The notes under the pieces: generated by a model
What the model was told of the DNA's origin: nothing
Databases searched by the model: none
The model's input: only the letters and a program-made list of their open reading frames with translations
Position numbers and translations under genes: made by a program
Assembly (NCBI GenBank): GCA_018376535.1
Contig: JAHABC010000008.1
Span: 21,243-85,242 of the forward strand
Length of the DNA stretch: 64,000 bases
Direction of reading: 5' to 3'
DNA from: Ruminococcus sp.
GTDB lineage: Bacteria > Bacillota > Clostridia > Oscillospirales > Ruminococcaceae
Shown: positions 26,249 through 35,955 of the stretch, in pieces
Position numbering within the stretch: the stretch's first letter is position 1
How the letters are laid out: each line of letters begins with the position of its first letter

Positions 26249-27346
26249 CTATTGAGCATCTAAAGTGTTAACAGGTTCTTCACTTTGATAGCTTTCAGTA
26301 GTTGGAACAGTTTCGCTAGTATCGATAGTATCAGAAGTTTCCACTGGAGCAGTAGTCACTTCGGAAGTATCTTCAACGGTTTCGAATTGATAAGGTTTAA
26401 CAGTACCATCTAACTTGTCAAAGCGATATCCTTGGTCTTTAAGTTGGGAAATAATATCAGGTAAAGTTTGTAGTATAAAACTTTGAGCCTTAGTATCGTG
26501 CATCAATAGAACGCCCTTATCATGAGCAGACGCCTCACCTACTGCTTTAGATATCATACCAGCGATACTATAGTTATCACAACCACCATCGTAGGCGTTC
26601 CAGTCGTGATATACAAAGCCACGATAGTTCATTTCAGTTAAAAGGTCTGTTCTAATATCGTTGCTGTATTTAGCGTTACTACCCCCAGGAAGTCTAAATA
26701 TGTGACTTCTTTCGCCAGTGGCTTCAATGATAATATCGTCCATCTTGTGATAATCTTCAACATAGTTAGCAACCGATGAGTATATTAAATCATAATCATG
26801 ACTATAGGTGTGTACTGCAACTGCATGACCACGGTCATAGATTTCTTTAATACTACTAACAAGTTGGTCGTGGTCAAGATATTGTGCAGTAACAAAGAAA
26901 GTTGCTTTTACATTATACTTATCCAAAAGGTCAAGAAGTTCAGGTGTACCCGACCAAGGGCCATCATCGAAAGTCATATACACAACTTTATCTCCAGCAA
27001 CGTCCTCTTTAAAAGGAAGCTTTTCCACGGTCATATCTGGGTACAAATATCCAACTGGAGTTGGTAACTCAGCAGGAGTAGTAGTCGCCTCAGTAGTAGT
27101 AGTAGTAGCTTCAGTAGTGGTAGTACTTTCGGAAGTAGTTTCCTCAGTAGATACAGAACTTTCATTTTGAGTATAATTTGCATCATTTTGGGATATACTC
27201 TTAAAAGCGAAAACGTCATTTTGTTCTAATAGGACAGTACACACAACACCACCATCAAACCCTATTAGAAATACTACTATCATAATTAAGATAGTTCTAA
27301 TGCTAACTTTTTTCTTTTTGTCATCTTTTTTTCCTTCTTTGTTCAT
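26249..27346 (-). CDS. Membrane-anchored polysaccharide deacetylase (CE4)
   Basis: A 365-aa protein: a basic N-terminus (KKDDKKKK), a signal anchor (about 16-40), a Thr/Glu-rich wall-spanning linker (65-92), a NodB-type CE4 domain (about 115-310) and a second Thr/Ser-rich tail. CE4 enzymes remove acetyl groups from peptidoglycan or chitin-like sugars. Catalytic motifs are TFDDGP (125-130) and HTYSH (179-183), the metal-binding Asp-His-His set, plus RLPGGSN in place of the usual RxPYG, and LLMHD. It has no ribosome site of its own; its ATGA start overlaps the stop of a 13-codon upstream frame. Confidence 0.9.
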   Translation of the reverse strand: MNKEGKKDDKKKKVSIRTILIMIVVFLIGFDGGVVCTVLLEQNDVFAFKSISQNDANYTQNESSVSTEETTSESTTTTEATTTTTEATTTPAELPTPVGYLYPDMTVEKLPFKEDVAGDKVVYMTFDDGPWSGTPELLDLLDKYNVKATFFVTAQYLDHDQLVSSIKEIYDRGHAVAVHTYSHDYDLIYSSVANYVEDYHKMDDIIIEATGERSHIFRLPGGSNAKYSNDIRTDLLTEMNYRGFVYHDWNAYDGGCDNYSIAGMISKAVGEASAHDKGVLLMHDTKAQSFILQTLPDIISQLKDQGYRFDKLDGTVKPYQFETVEDTSEVTTAPVETSDTIDTSETVPTTESYQSEEPVNTLDAQ

Positions 27347-27384
27347 TTTTTTATTGAGTACATATCTATGTTAATGTACTTCAA
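27343..27384 (-). CDS. 13-codon upstream ORF coupled to the deacetylase gene
   Basis: TTG at 27384 is preceded by a strong GGAGGTGA. The frame reads M-K-Y-I-N-I-D-M-Y-S-I-K-K and stops at TGA. The stop overlaps the deacetylase start as ATGA. The deacetylase ATG has only an A-rich run before it, so ribosomes most likely arrive by termination-reinitiation from this mini-ORF. Whether the peptide matters or only its translation does cannot be told. Confidence 0.55.
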   Translation of the reverse strand: MKYINIDMYSIKK

Positions 27385-27410
27385 TAGTCACCTCCAAAAA
27401 AATAATAATA

Positions 27411-27812
27411 TTAAATCAACGAACTTCTAAAAAGTTGGAAAATATCGGGATTAGTTTTTCTAATAGCTATAGGTTTAAAATCGTTATTGACAAAGCAATG
27501 AACACTTTCGCCAATAGCACAAAGTTCACCAGTACCCGAATTTCTAACTTCATAAGATAGTTTTATCTTAACGTTAGAAAGTTCGATTAATTTTGTAGTG
27601 ATATTAAAAGTATCGCCAAATTTAAGTGGCTTAATGTATTCAGCATTAACAGATATAACTGGTAACATTATTCCAATACTTTCAAGATTATCATAAGCTA
27701 GACCATGTTGTTCTAGCCAACTCAAACGAGCTTCTTCCATGTATCTAATGTAGTTGCTATGATGTACTATACCCATTCTGTCGGTTTCATAATATGCGAC
27801 TTTTCTTTCCAT
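27411..27812 (-). CDS. Acyl-CoA thioesterase, YbgC/FadM hotdog family
   Basis: A 133-aa 4-hydroxybenzoyl-CoA thioesterase-like hotdog-fold protein. YETDRMGIVHHSNYIRYMEEAR (residues 8-29) contains the catalytic Asp of the DxxGxVyHxxY motif. These enzymes hydrolyse short- or medium-chain acyl-CoA or acyl-ACP. I used the ATG at 27812, which has GGAGGAAA before it; an in-frame ATG at 27827 lies inside that ribosome site. The stop of the transglutaminase gene is 21 bp upstream, so it belongs to the moxR-DUF58-transglutaminase series. Confidence 0.88.
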   Translation of the reverse strand: MERKVAYYETDRMGIVHHSNYIRYMEEARLSWLEQHGLAYDNLESIGIMLPVISVNAEYIKPLKFGDTFNITTKLIELSNVKIKLSYEVRNSGTGELCAIGESVHCFVNNDFKPIAIRKTNPDIFQLFRSSLI

Positions 27813-27833
27813 AAAAATTTCCTCCATGAACTT

Positions 27834-30374
27834 TTATACTAAACATAAAATATACTTAATGATTAATCTATCTACTTTAGAACTCTTTTCATATATAGTA
27901 TTAGCTAAATTAGATGCAAATTCGCTAACCGTAGATTTTTCTTCAACAGATACTTCCAAATTGCTCAATTCAGACTTTAAGACTATATCCATAACCACGT
28001 CAAAGTTTTGAACGTAATCTAGTTCACTAGATACTTTTTCTACAAACTGCATATATTGAGTAGTATCATCAAGATTAAATCCCAAATATTTCAGTAATAG
28101 CATAATATACCTATAACTTTCCAATATGGATTTTTTACAATCCTTACTTGAAATAGCATCATTTCTTTTATTTAAGATGTAGTTTCTGCGAAGTATAACA
28201 ATCCAAATGGATAAAGCTACCAACAAGATTACTATAATAACATTCTTAATCTTTTTAAGAGTTTCTTTAGTTAAAGTATTCTTGTGGCTTGTAGAGTTAT
28301 CGTTAGTAGTAGTAGTAACTTGATTATTTTCCTCAGGTGATGTAGTAACATCTTGAGGTGTTTCAGTAACTGGAGCTACTTGAGTATCCATAAGTTGAGT
28401 ATCCGTATCCAAAGGTTGAGTATTAGGCAAATCTTCTTTAGGAGCATCTGGCATATCTTTAAAGTCTGCCATAGTAGGATTTCCGTTAAAACCTGGAGTA
28501 AAATCCACACAAACCCAACCGAAGTTATCGAAATATATTTCTGTCCAAGCATGAGCGACCTCATCTGTTACGGATAGATTATACATATCACCATCGAAAT
28601 CGCTACTAGAAATTTCATTTTTAGATATATAATAGCCCTCAACATATCTAGCAGGGATATCCAACATTCTGCACAAGATAGTTCCAGCAGATGCAAAATG
28701 GCTACAATAACCTTTTTTGTTATTCAAAAAATGCAATACAAAATCTTCATTCACTGGAGTTCTCCCTGGAGATAGAGTATATTCGTAGTTAGAACACAAG
28801 AAGTTTTTAATATAATCTATTTTGGTATATAAATCTGCACTAGATTTAAAACTATCGAAATCCAAACTTTGAGTATCTAAATAGTTTTCAAATATAGATA
28901 GTACCTCTTGCATACTTGCAGAGTCCTCAACTTGTAGATAGTTTTCGTCAACAAAACTTCTATAAGAAGTATTATCAAAACTTGTCAATTCAGAAAAACG
29001 ATTCAAAATAATATCTTTTAAAGATACATCTAATACGTTATAAGAGTACTCTGTAGTATCACTAGATTTAATAGTAGTATCATTAACATAAGAAAAAGAA
29101 CTATCAACATTAGAGTAGTAAGGAACTAAAGTAGTCTTAGATTTTCTAATAGGTTTAATAGTCATATCGAAGTTTAGCAACTTATCCAATTGTAGATAAG
29201 GCACACTTTGAGGATATATATTATTATCTTTAAAGGCATCGAATATTGGAGATTTAAACACTTTACTATCCAACCTATCCCAACTTTGACCAGTATACGT
29301 TGAACCAACATATCCTTTTAGGTAAATATCATTAGATGGAATAATTGTAGATTGTAATAGTAATCTTTCATCGCCAGTAAACTTAACGGTATCTTTTTGT
29401 CCAAGAGTTCCATTAAAGTGATTTCCATTAGAAGATAACATTTCACCTAATCGTGATAGCGAATAAGAAGAACTATCAAGGGAGAAGTCAGTAACGGTAT
29501 CTTTGATATTGTTACGCAGATTGTTAATCTTTTCGGAACGTTCATAGCCAAATGCAGATACCAAACTACTAGATAGCATTGCACATACTATACACATAAC
29601 TATTGATGATATTCCAATCTTTTCGGATATCTTAAAGTTACAATCTGACTTTGCATAGAATGAGTTACCAACTCTAACAAATCCAGCAGACTTATTTTTA
29701 GTACTCTTTTTGCACCCAGATAGAGCCATACTTAATAGGGCTATCCAATAGCACACCAACATGAAAAACGCTACATAGTTAGGAACTAATCCAAAATAAA
29801 GACCACACTCCACAAATGGAAAAGTTATAGCAAAACCAATAACACACGAACTTATTTTAATAGTAAATAAGCATATCAATATAGTAAGTATAAATATGCA
29901 GAATATCAAGAATAGTGTAGCATGGGCATTGGTATCCACGTTGTCTGGAAGTGGATAGTATTTAATCCAAACACCACTATCATGTACACCAGTAGAAATA
30001 CAGTTAGAAACTACTTTAAATCCAAGAATAAACTCAGCTAGATAATCATAAAAGAAGTATAAAAACATAAACAGTAACGGAAACATAGCTACCATAAACT
30101 TATCTGGAAGCAGAGTAATCATGGAAAAAATTCCAAAGAACAGTAAAGTAAACGCTACAAGTTGAGTATAGTTAGCACCCACATTGAATATGGATATAAA
30201 TGAAAATATACTGCCAAACAATCCAAAAAGAGTAATTACCAATAGTAACACAACGTTGGTTAGACTTCTTTTTTTGCTATAAGATACTTTTATAGAATTT
30301 TCTATATACAAACCACTTTCCAAGGAACTCTGTTCACTTTTAGATGGTTTTCTTTTAAAAAGTTTACTAATCAT
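27834..30374 (-). CDS. Membrane transglutaminase-like protein (TgpA-type)
   Basis: An 846-aa protein with about seven N-terminal membrane helices, a large extracytoplasmic region with a transglutaminase core, a Thr/Asn-rich linker, a further membrane helix near 720-745 (VIIVILLVALSIWIVI) and a cytoplasmic tail of DUF4129 type. The papain-like triad is visible: Cys557 in KGYCSHFAS, His608 in EVAHAWTE and Asp in VCVDFTPGF. Partner genes DUF58 and moxR are directly upstream, a conserved trio of unsettled role in envelope biology. The ATG at 30374 is chosen for AAGGTGG 9 bp before it; the longer frame would overlap DUF58. Confidence 0.88.
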   Translation of the reverse strand: MISKLFKRKPSKSEQSSLESGLYIENSIKVSYSKKRSLTNVVLLLVITLFGLFGSIFSFISIFNVGANYTQLVAFTLLFFGIFSMITLLPDKFMVAMFPLLFMFLYFFYDYLAEFILGFKVVSNCISTGVHDSGVWIKYYPLPDNVDTNAHATLFLIFCIFILTILICLFTIKISSCVIGFAITFPFVECGLYFGLVPNYVAFFMLVCYWIALLSMALSGCKKSTKNKSAGFVRVGNSFYAKSDCNFKISEKIGISSIVMCIVCAMLSSSLVSAFGYERSEKINNLRNNIKDTVTDFSLDSSSYSLSRLGEMLSSNGNHFNGTLGQKDTVKFTGDERLLLQSTIIPSNDIYLKGYVGSTYTGQSWDRLDSKVFKSPIFDAFKDNNIYPQSVPYLQLDKLLNFDMTIKPIRKSKTTLVPYYSNVDSSFSYVNDTTIKSSDTTEYSYNVLDVSLKDIILNRFSELTSFDNTSYRSFVDENYLQVEDSASMQEVLSIFENYLDTQSLDFDSFKSSADLYTKIDYIKNFLCSNYEYTLSPGRTPVNEDFVLHFLNNKKGYCSHFASAGTILCRMLDIPARYVEGYYISKNEISSSDFDGDMYNLSVTDEVAHAWTEIYFDNFGWVCVDFTPGFNGNPTMADFKDMPDAPKEDLPNTQPLDTDTQLMDTQVAPVTETPQDVTTSPEENNQVTTTTNDNSTSHKNTLTKETLKKIKNVIIVILLVALSIWIVILRRNYILNKRNDAISSKDCKKSILESYRYIMLLLKYLGFNLDDTTQYMQFVEKVSSELDYVQNFDVVMDIVLKSELSNLEVSVEEKSTVSEFASNLANTIYEKSSKVDRLIIKYILCLV

Positions 30375-30387
30375 AAAGAACACCACC

Positions 30388-31572
30388 TTAAATAATGAAC
30401 TCGCCAATACATTCGCAGATTTTTCCTTCCACCACTTGAAGTACTTGAATACCATCATAAGTAAGGAACTTTTTATCTACTGGATTGTTAGATACATATA
30501 ATACCGTCTTTTTAGTAGAGTTAAAATCTTCCAATAGCGATAATGTATCTATATTCAACACATTTGTGACGTATATTATATGCGAATACTGTTGATAATC
30601 GCTCATAGCTTGAAAATATTTAAAAGCATACGTTTCCGATAAGTTTGGTATTCCATTACGAACCAACTTACCTACTATAGTATAGGTTTCCTCATTGTTA
30701 GATACGTTTTCAATTGACATTTCATCGTTAGTATATATAGCAATCCTATGAGGAACTTCATGATAGTTCAACTGTTGCGATACAGATAGTACGATTTCAG
30801 TAATAGTATCCATGTTACTTATAGAGTTAGTACCCTGTAAGCTTACAATTTCAGGAAGTATAACTATAGCGTTAGATATAGGCAAACTATACTCTTTAAC
30901 ATAGACTTCCTCATTTTTAGAAGATAGTTTCCAATGCACTCTGTTTAACTTGTCGCCATCATGATACTGTCTAATGTCGAAAATTTCGGAGCAATCATCA
31001 CCCGATTTAGTTTTAGAAAACACATCACTTTCTAAAACTTCCGTGGATACGTTTTCTACTACAATAGGAATATCATAGAGTTTAGGCATAACCAACACCG
31101 AACATTCTTGTTGATGCCTTTTTCTAAGACAGAACAGTTTCAAGTTATCATACACCTTAGTTTGAAACAGTTTGATATTAACCACACCACAATACTTAGA
31201 AGTTATATCGAAACATATAGTATTGCTTTGCTTAGGTGCAGATGGTATAGTAATAGTCATCTTGTGAGGTTTAGCATCTAAGGAGTTAAAATACTCAAAA
31301 ATCATGACCACGTTTGCAATCGGAATGTACGAACTGTTCTTTACAGTAACTTCCAAAGTTATAGGAACATCTTTTTGAATGTTCTTACTTAAAGTTTTAA
31401 ACTTAAAAGATATACTTTTTCTAGCTACAATGCACATAATCAATGAACTTACCACTATCAATATTGAAAATATAAGTAGTATTAAAGATAGCTTATCTAA
31501 ATATAGTATAAAAAAGACTATCAATATAAATACTACTAATATATACATTAATCTATTTATAGTCATAAGCAT
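30388..31572 (-). CDS. DUF58 (vWA-like) membrane protein
   Basis: A 394-aa protein with two N-terminal membrane helices (about 8-25 and 29-48), a beta-rich middle and the DUF58 signature YHDGDKLNRVHWKLS with a downstream vWA-like region. The family always travels with MoxR ATPases and often with transglutaminases, and is thought to be a target or adaptor of the MoxR chaperone. Its ATG overlaps the moxR stop (TAATG), and the transglutaminase gene starts 13 bp after its stop, so the three are translationally linked. Confidence 0.9.
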   Translation of the reverse strand: MLMTINRLMYILVVFILIVFFILYLDKLSLILLIFSILIVVSSLIMCIVARKSISFKFKTLSKNIQKDVPITLEVTVKNSSYIPIANVVMIFEYFNSLDAKPHKMTITIPSAPKQSNTICFDITSKYCGVVNIKLFQTKVYDNLKLFCLRKRHQQECSVLVMPKLYDIPIVVENVSTEVLESDVFSKTKSGDDCSEIFDIRQYHDGDKLNRVHWKLSSKNEEVYVKEYSLPISNAIVILPEIVSLQGTNSISNMDTITEIVLSVSQQLNYHEVPHRIAIYTNDEMSIENVSNNEETYTIVGKLVRNGIPNLSETYAFKYFQAMSDYQQYSHIIYVTNVLNIDTLSLLEDFNSTKKTVLYVSNNPVDKKFLTYDGIQVLQVVEGKICECIGEFII

Positions 31573-32543
31573 TACACCCTAGCTATTTTAGGAACAGATG
31601 TATTACTTAAGATATCGTTAGCGACTTCAATAGCAGTAGTATTGTTAATTCTAGCTTGAGGACTAAGTATCAACCTATGAGATACAACGTCTTTAAATAT
31701 AAAAGAAACGTCATCTGGAATAACATAGGTTCTGCCCTTAAGTAGAGCGACCGCCTTAGTTATGCTCATTAAAGCTATAGCACCTCTAGGACTAACTCCC
31801 AACTTAACCATAGCATGATTACGAGTCTGTTTAACCAAAGTAGCGACATACTCATAGACCTTATCATCTACGAATACACTTTCGACGGTATTTTGAAGTA
31901 AGATAATATCTTCAGCAGTAGCCACTTGATTAACAGTATCTAAGGGGTTGCTGTCTTTTTTAGATTTTAATATACTAACTTCGCTTTCAAAGTCAGGATA
32001 TCCCATGCTTAACTTAATCATAAACCTATCCAGTTGGCTTTCTGGAAGTAGTTGAGTTCCAGCCGAACCAGTAGGATTTTGTGTAGCTATAACGAAGAAA
32101 GGTTTAGGTAAATCTCTAGTAATGCCATCTACTGATACTCTGCTTTCCTCCATAATTTCCAACAATGCCGATTGAGTTTTGCTAGAAGTTCTGTTAATTT
32201 CGTCAGCTAAAAACAGATTGCAGTTACAAGCTCCATGACGATATTCAAAAGTATTAGTAGCCTTATTCAAGATGGTAAATCCAACAATATCAGATGGTAA
32301 AACATCGGGAGTAAATTGCACTCTATTACACTTAAGATTAAACGCCTTTGAAAAAGCCATAGCTAGAGTAGTCTTGCCAACCCCAGGGATATCTTCCAAT
32401 AGAATATGTCCTTTAGATATTAACGCTAATATTATCTTAATAATAATATCATCTTTACCAATTACAGCCTTTTTAGTTTCTGTTATAACTTGTTGTACAA
32501 TATGTACTGCCGTTTTTTTGTCCAAAGTATTCTTTTGATTCAA
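31572..32543 (-). CDS. MoxR-family AAA+ ATPase
   Basis: A 323-aa AAA+ protein of the MoxR class. Walker A is GVGKTT (54-59), Walker B LFLADE (110-115), sensor-1 ATQNP, arginine-finger region LDRFM, and a C-terminal helical lid. MoxR proteins act as chaperones that mature or switch partner proteins, usually those encoded beside them (DUF58 and vWA proteins). The start is the TTG at 32543 with GAGGTG 8 bp upstream. It is first in the series; divergent from valS. Confidence 0.93.
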   Translation of the reverse strand: MNQKNTLDKKTAVHIVQQVITETKKAVIGKDDIIIKIILALISKGHILLEDIPGVGKTTLAMAFSKAFNLKCNRVQFTPDVLPSDIVGFTILNKATNTFEYRHGACNCNLFLADEINRTSSKTQSALLEIMEESRVSVDGITRDLPKPFFVIATQNPTGSAGTQLLPESQLDRFMIKLSMGYPDFESEVSILKSKKDSNPLDTVNQVATAEDIILLQNTVESVFVDDKVYEYVATLVKQTRNHAMVKLGVSPRGAIALMSITKAVALLKGRTYVIPDDVSFIFKDVVSHRLILSPQARINNTTAIEVANDILSNTSVPKIARV

Positions 32544-32671
32544 AATATAACACCTCTACATATCTATATATTTGTAATTTGTTGCTTATTTTATTGTATC
32601 ATAAGTAAAATTAAAAATCAACTAAAAGAGCATTTTTAAACCAATTTGTAACCATATACTAAATTTGAAAT

Positions 32672-32700
32672 TTGACAAACTACTATTATAGTGATATAAT
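32672..32700 (+). promoter_or_regulatory. Consensus promoter of valS
   Basis: TTGACA (32672-32677), a 17-bp spacer and TATAAT (32695-32700). The leader is only about 35 bases, too short for the T-box that often controls valS in Firmicutes. Confidence 0.9.
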
Positions 32701-32743
32701 TAAAAAGTATCATAAAATCATTTAGATAGGAGTATTTTTTATT

Positions 32744-35362
32744 ATGAAAAGAGAACTTTCTAAACAGTATCAACCTAACGAAACAGAAGACCGAATTTAC
32801 AAATATTGGTTAGATAATGACTGTTTCAAGGCTACTGTAGATAATCAAAAGAAACCATATACTATAGTAATTCCACCTCCAAACATTACAGGACAGCTCC
32901 ACATGGGACACGCCTTAGATGAAACACTTCAAGATATACTAATTCGTTGGAAACGTATGAGTGGATATTCTACTCTATGGTTACCAGGTACAGACCACGC
33001 ATCTATTGCCACTGAAGCTAAAATCGTTGAGGCTATGCGTCAAGAGGGCGTAACTAAAGACGATATCGGTCGTGACGGCTTTATGAAACGTGCTTGGGCT
33101 TGGAAAGCTAAGTTCGGAGGTCGTATAGTTGAGCAACTTAAAAAGTTAGGTTGTTCTTGCGATTGGTCAAGAGAACGCTTCACTATGGACGAGGGTTGTA
33201 ACAAGGCAGTTAAAGAAGTCTTTGTAAACCTATACAATAAAGGATTAATCTATCGTGGTGAAAGAATAATCAACTGGTGTCCAAAGTGCATGACATCTAT
33301 TTCCGATGCAGAAGTTACCTATGAGGAACAAGCAGGTCATTTTTGGCATTTAAGATATCAAATTAAAGGCACTGACCAATATGTAAACCTAGCCACTACA
33401 CGTCCAGAAACTCTATTAGGTGATACTGCCATTGCAGTAAATCCAAAAGATGAACGCTACAAGGATATAGTTGGTAAGATGGTTATACTTCCAATAGTGC
33501 ATAGAGAAATCCCAGTAGTTGCCGACGATTACGTTGAAATGGACTTCGGTACTGGTGTAGTTAAGATTACCCCCGCTCATGACCCTAACGACTTTGAAGT
33601 AGGTCTTAGACACAATCTACCAGTTATTAACGTAATGACTGATGATGCTAAAATAGTTAATGACTATCCAAAGTATGCAGGTTTAGACCGTTACGATGCT
33701 AGAAAGAAAATCGTTGAAGACCTTGAAAAAGAAGGTGCTTTAGTTAAAATTGAAGACTATTCTCATAACGTTGGTACTTGCTACAGATGTGGTTCTACTG
33801 TTGAACCAAGAGTATCTAAGCAATGGTTCGTTAAGATGAAACCTCTAGCACAACCTGCCATAGATGCCGTTAAGAATGGTGAAACTAAGTTCATTCCAGA
33901 ACGTTTTGATAAGATATACTTCCATTGGCTAGAAAACATTCGTGATTGGTGTATATCACGTCAATTGTGGTGGGGACATCAAATACCTGCATTCTACTGC
34001 GATGATTGTGGCGAAATGGTAGTTACTAAAGATACATCTTGTAAGTGTCCAAAGTGTAACAAGGATATGCGTCAAGACCCCGATACCCTTGACACTTGGT
34101 TCAGTTCTGCATTATGGCCATTTTCCACACTAGGTTGGCCTGAACAAACTGAAGATTTAAAATACTTCTATCCTACAAACACTCTAGTTACTGGTTACGA
34201 TATAATTCCGTTCTGGGTTATGCGTATGATGTTCAGTGGTATTGAACATACTGGACAAGTTCCTTTTGATACCGTTCTTATACACGGTCTAGTTAGAGAT
34301 GAACAAGGTAGAAAGATGTCAAAATCTTTAGGAAACGGCGTAGACCCTCTTGAAGTAATTGCTCAATACGGTGCAGATGCTCTTAGATTGATGTTAGTTA
34401 CTGGTAACTCACCTGGAAACGATATGCGTTATATTCCTAAAAAGGTTGAGGCATCTAGAAACTTTGCAAATAAGTTATGGAACGCATCAAGATTTATATT
34501 AATGAACCTATCGGAAGATTTCCAATATACTGGATTACCTAGCAACTTAACTATAGAAGATAAGTGGTTGATATCCAAATTCAACACTTTAGCTAAGGAA
34601 GTTAATGAAAATCTTGAAAAGTTTGAACTTGGTATAGCTGTAGGCAAGGTTTACGACTTCATTTGGGATATCTTCTGCGATTGGTACATCGAATTGACTA
34701 AACCTCGTATAATGGCTGGTGGCGATACTAAAACATCGGCACAAAATGTACTAATATGGGCTATGAGTGGTATGTTAAAACTATTACACCCATTTATGCC
34801 ATATATCACTGAAGAAATTTGGCAAGTTCTTAATGATGAAAAGTCTGCTATTATGCTTGAAAAGTTCCCAGTTTACGAAGACGCTCTTAACTTTGCAGAT
34901 GATGAGAAATCTTTTGAAAAGGTTATATCAGCAATCAAGGGAATAAGAAATCAACGTACAGAGATGAACATTCCACCAAGCAAGAAGGCTAACGTATACA
35001 TTGAAACTTCCGAAGTAGAACTATTTAAATCTTGTGCTATGTTCTTTGAAAAGATGGCTTTTGCATCTGAGGTTCATGTAGACACTCAAATAGCTTTAGA
35101 TGACGCAGTTACTATAGTAGCTGACGGTTCAAGATGTTTTATCCCAATGAACGAACTTATCGACAAAGATAAAGAATTGGCTCGTCTTGAAAAGGAAAAA
35201 GCTAAAGTTCAAAAAGATATTGATTTCTCTAGCAACAAGCTAAACAATCAGGGATTTTTAGCAAAAGCTCCACAACAACAAGTTGAAAACGAAAAGCAGA
35301 AACTTGCAAAGGCTCAAGCTAAAATGGATATGATTGTTAAATCTATTGAGGCTCTACAATAA
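32744..35362 (+). CDS. valS: Valyl-tRNA synthetase
   Basis: A class I synthetase that charges tRNA-Val and edits threonine. At 872 aa it is the usual length. The HIGH motif appears as HMGH (53-56, after PPPNITGQL) and KMSKS as GRKMSKSLGNG (about 522-532). The editing (CP1) domain lies between (TTRPETLLGDTA), with zinc-type Cys pairs near YCDDCGEM and CKCPKC. The anticodon-binding helical domain and a C-terminal coiled coil (LARLEKEKAKVQKDIDFSS) complete it. TAGGAG precedes the ATG. The phosphatase-like gene follows after 21 bp. Confidence 0.98.
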   Translation: MKRELSKQYQPNETEDRIYKYWLDNDCFKATVDNQKKPYTIVIPPPNITGQLHMGHALDETLQDILIRWKRMSGYSTLWLPGTDHASIATEAKIVEAMRQEGVTKDDIGRDGFMKRAWAWKAKFGGRIVEQLKKLGCSCDWSRERFTMDEGCNKAVKEVFVNLYNKGLIYRGERIINWCPKCMTSISDAEVTYEEQAGHFWHLRYQIKGTDQYVNLATTRPETLLGDTAIAVNPKDERYKDIVGKMVILPIVHREIPVVADDYVEMDFGTGVVKITPAHDPNDFEVGLRHNLPVINVMTDDAKIVNDYPKYAGLDRYDARKKIVEDLEKEGALVKIEDYSHNVGTCYRCGSTVEPRVSKQWFVKMKPLAQPAIDAVKNGETKFIPERFDKIYFHWLENIRDWCISRQLWWGHQIPAFYCDDCGEMVVTKDTSCKCPKCNKDMRQDPDTLDTWFSSALWPFSTLGWPEQTEDLKYFYPTNTLVTGYDIIPFWVMRMMFSGIEHTGQVPFDTVLIHGLVRDEQGRKMSKSLGNGVDPLEVIAQYGADALRLMLVTGNSPGNDMRYIPKKVEASRNFANKLWNASRFILMNLSEDFQYTGLPSNLTIEDKWLISKFNTLAKEVNENLEKFELGIAVGKVYDFIWDIFCDWYIELTKPRIMAGGDTKTSAQNVLIWAMSGMLKLLHPFMPYITEEIWQVLNDEKSAIMLEKFPVYEDALNFADDEKSFEKVISAIKGIRNQRTEMNIPPSKKANVYIETSEVELFKSCAMFFEKMAFASEVHVDTQIALDDAVTIVADGSRCFIPMNELIDKDKELARLEKEKAKVQKDIDFSSNKLNNQGFLAKAPQQQVENEKQKLAKAQAKMDMIVKSIEALQ

Positions 35363-35383
35363 TTACTATTAGGGGGAATAGTT

Positions 35384-35830
35384 ATGAAAGTAACAATCTA
35401 TTCAAGAAAAGAAGTAGAAGATTTATTGCAAAATGATTTTCCAAGCAATACGGCTGTTATTAGTTTCTATGACCCCGAATTGCGTCATATTGATAGCGAC
35501 TATAAACCAGTAGACTATTCTAAAAAGTGTAATATGGTATTTCAAGTTGCCCTTGATGACCTTGATATTGATTATTTATCTGAAAGAGGCTATACCTATG
35601 ATACCTATTTCCCTGAAGTAAATGACTTAGCTAAGTTTATCCATAAGGCTTTCAATAGTGGTATGGATATAATCTGTCAATGTGAGTATGGTCAAAGTAG
35701 AAGTGCTGGTTGTGCTAGTGCTATTTTGGAATACTTTTATAAGACTGGAATTTCTGTATTCATAGACTATAAAAGATATCCAAATCAATTGGTTTATCAT
35801 AAAGTTTTTGATGCTCTTGAAAATAATTAA
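35384..35830 (+). CDS. Cysteine-based phosphatase-like protein
   Basis: A 148-aa soluble protein carrying a CX5R phosphate loop, CEYGQSRS (Cys100, Arg106, then Ser), followed by a helix, as in dual-specificity and tyrosine phosphatases. The general acid is not obvious. The substrate is unknown, and the loop could also serve in phosphate binding only. It lies 21 bp after valS with AGGGGGA before the ATG and is probably co-transcribed with it. A terminator follows. Confidence 0.75.
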   Translation: MKVTIYSRKEVEDLLQNDFPSNTAVISFYDPELRHIDSDYKPVDYSKKCNMVFQVALDDLDIDYLSERGYTYDTYFPEVNDLAKFIHKAFNSGMDIICQCEYGQSRSAGCASAILEYFYKTGISVFIDYKRYPNQLVYHKVFDALENN

Positions 35831-35836
35831 AATTTT

Positions 35837-35867
35837 AGGACAGATTTTTAAAATCTGTCCTGTTTTT
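35837..35867 (+). terminator. Terminator of valS - phosphatase-like unit
   Basis: AGGACAGATTT (35837-35847) pairs with AAATCTGTCCT (35851-35861), with a 3-base loop and a T5 run. Confidence 0.9.
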
Positions 35868-35955
35868 AGTACAAAATCTCCTTGATTTTTCCATAATTTT
35901 ATGATAGTATATAAGTATCAAAAAAATGTTGATATAAAATCAAGGAGGATTTTTT

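Noticed and set aside
32544..32743. T-box leader for valS
   Set aside because: The promoter lies 44 bp before the start codon, and no specifier loop or T-box sequence is visible.
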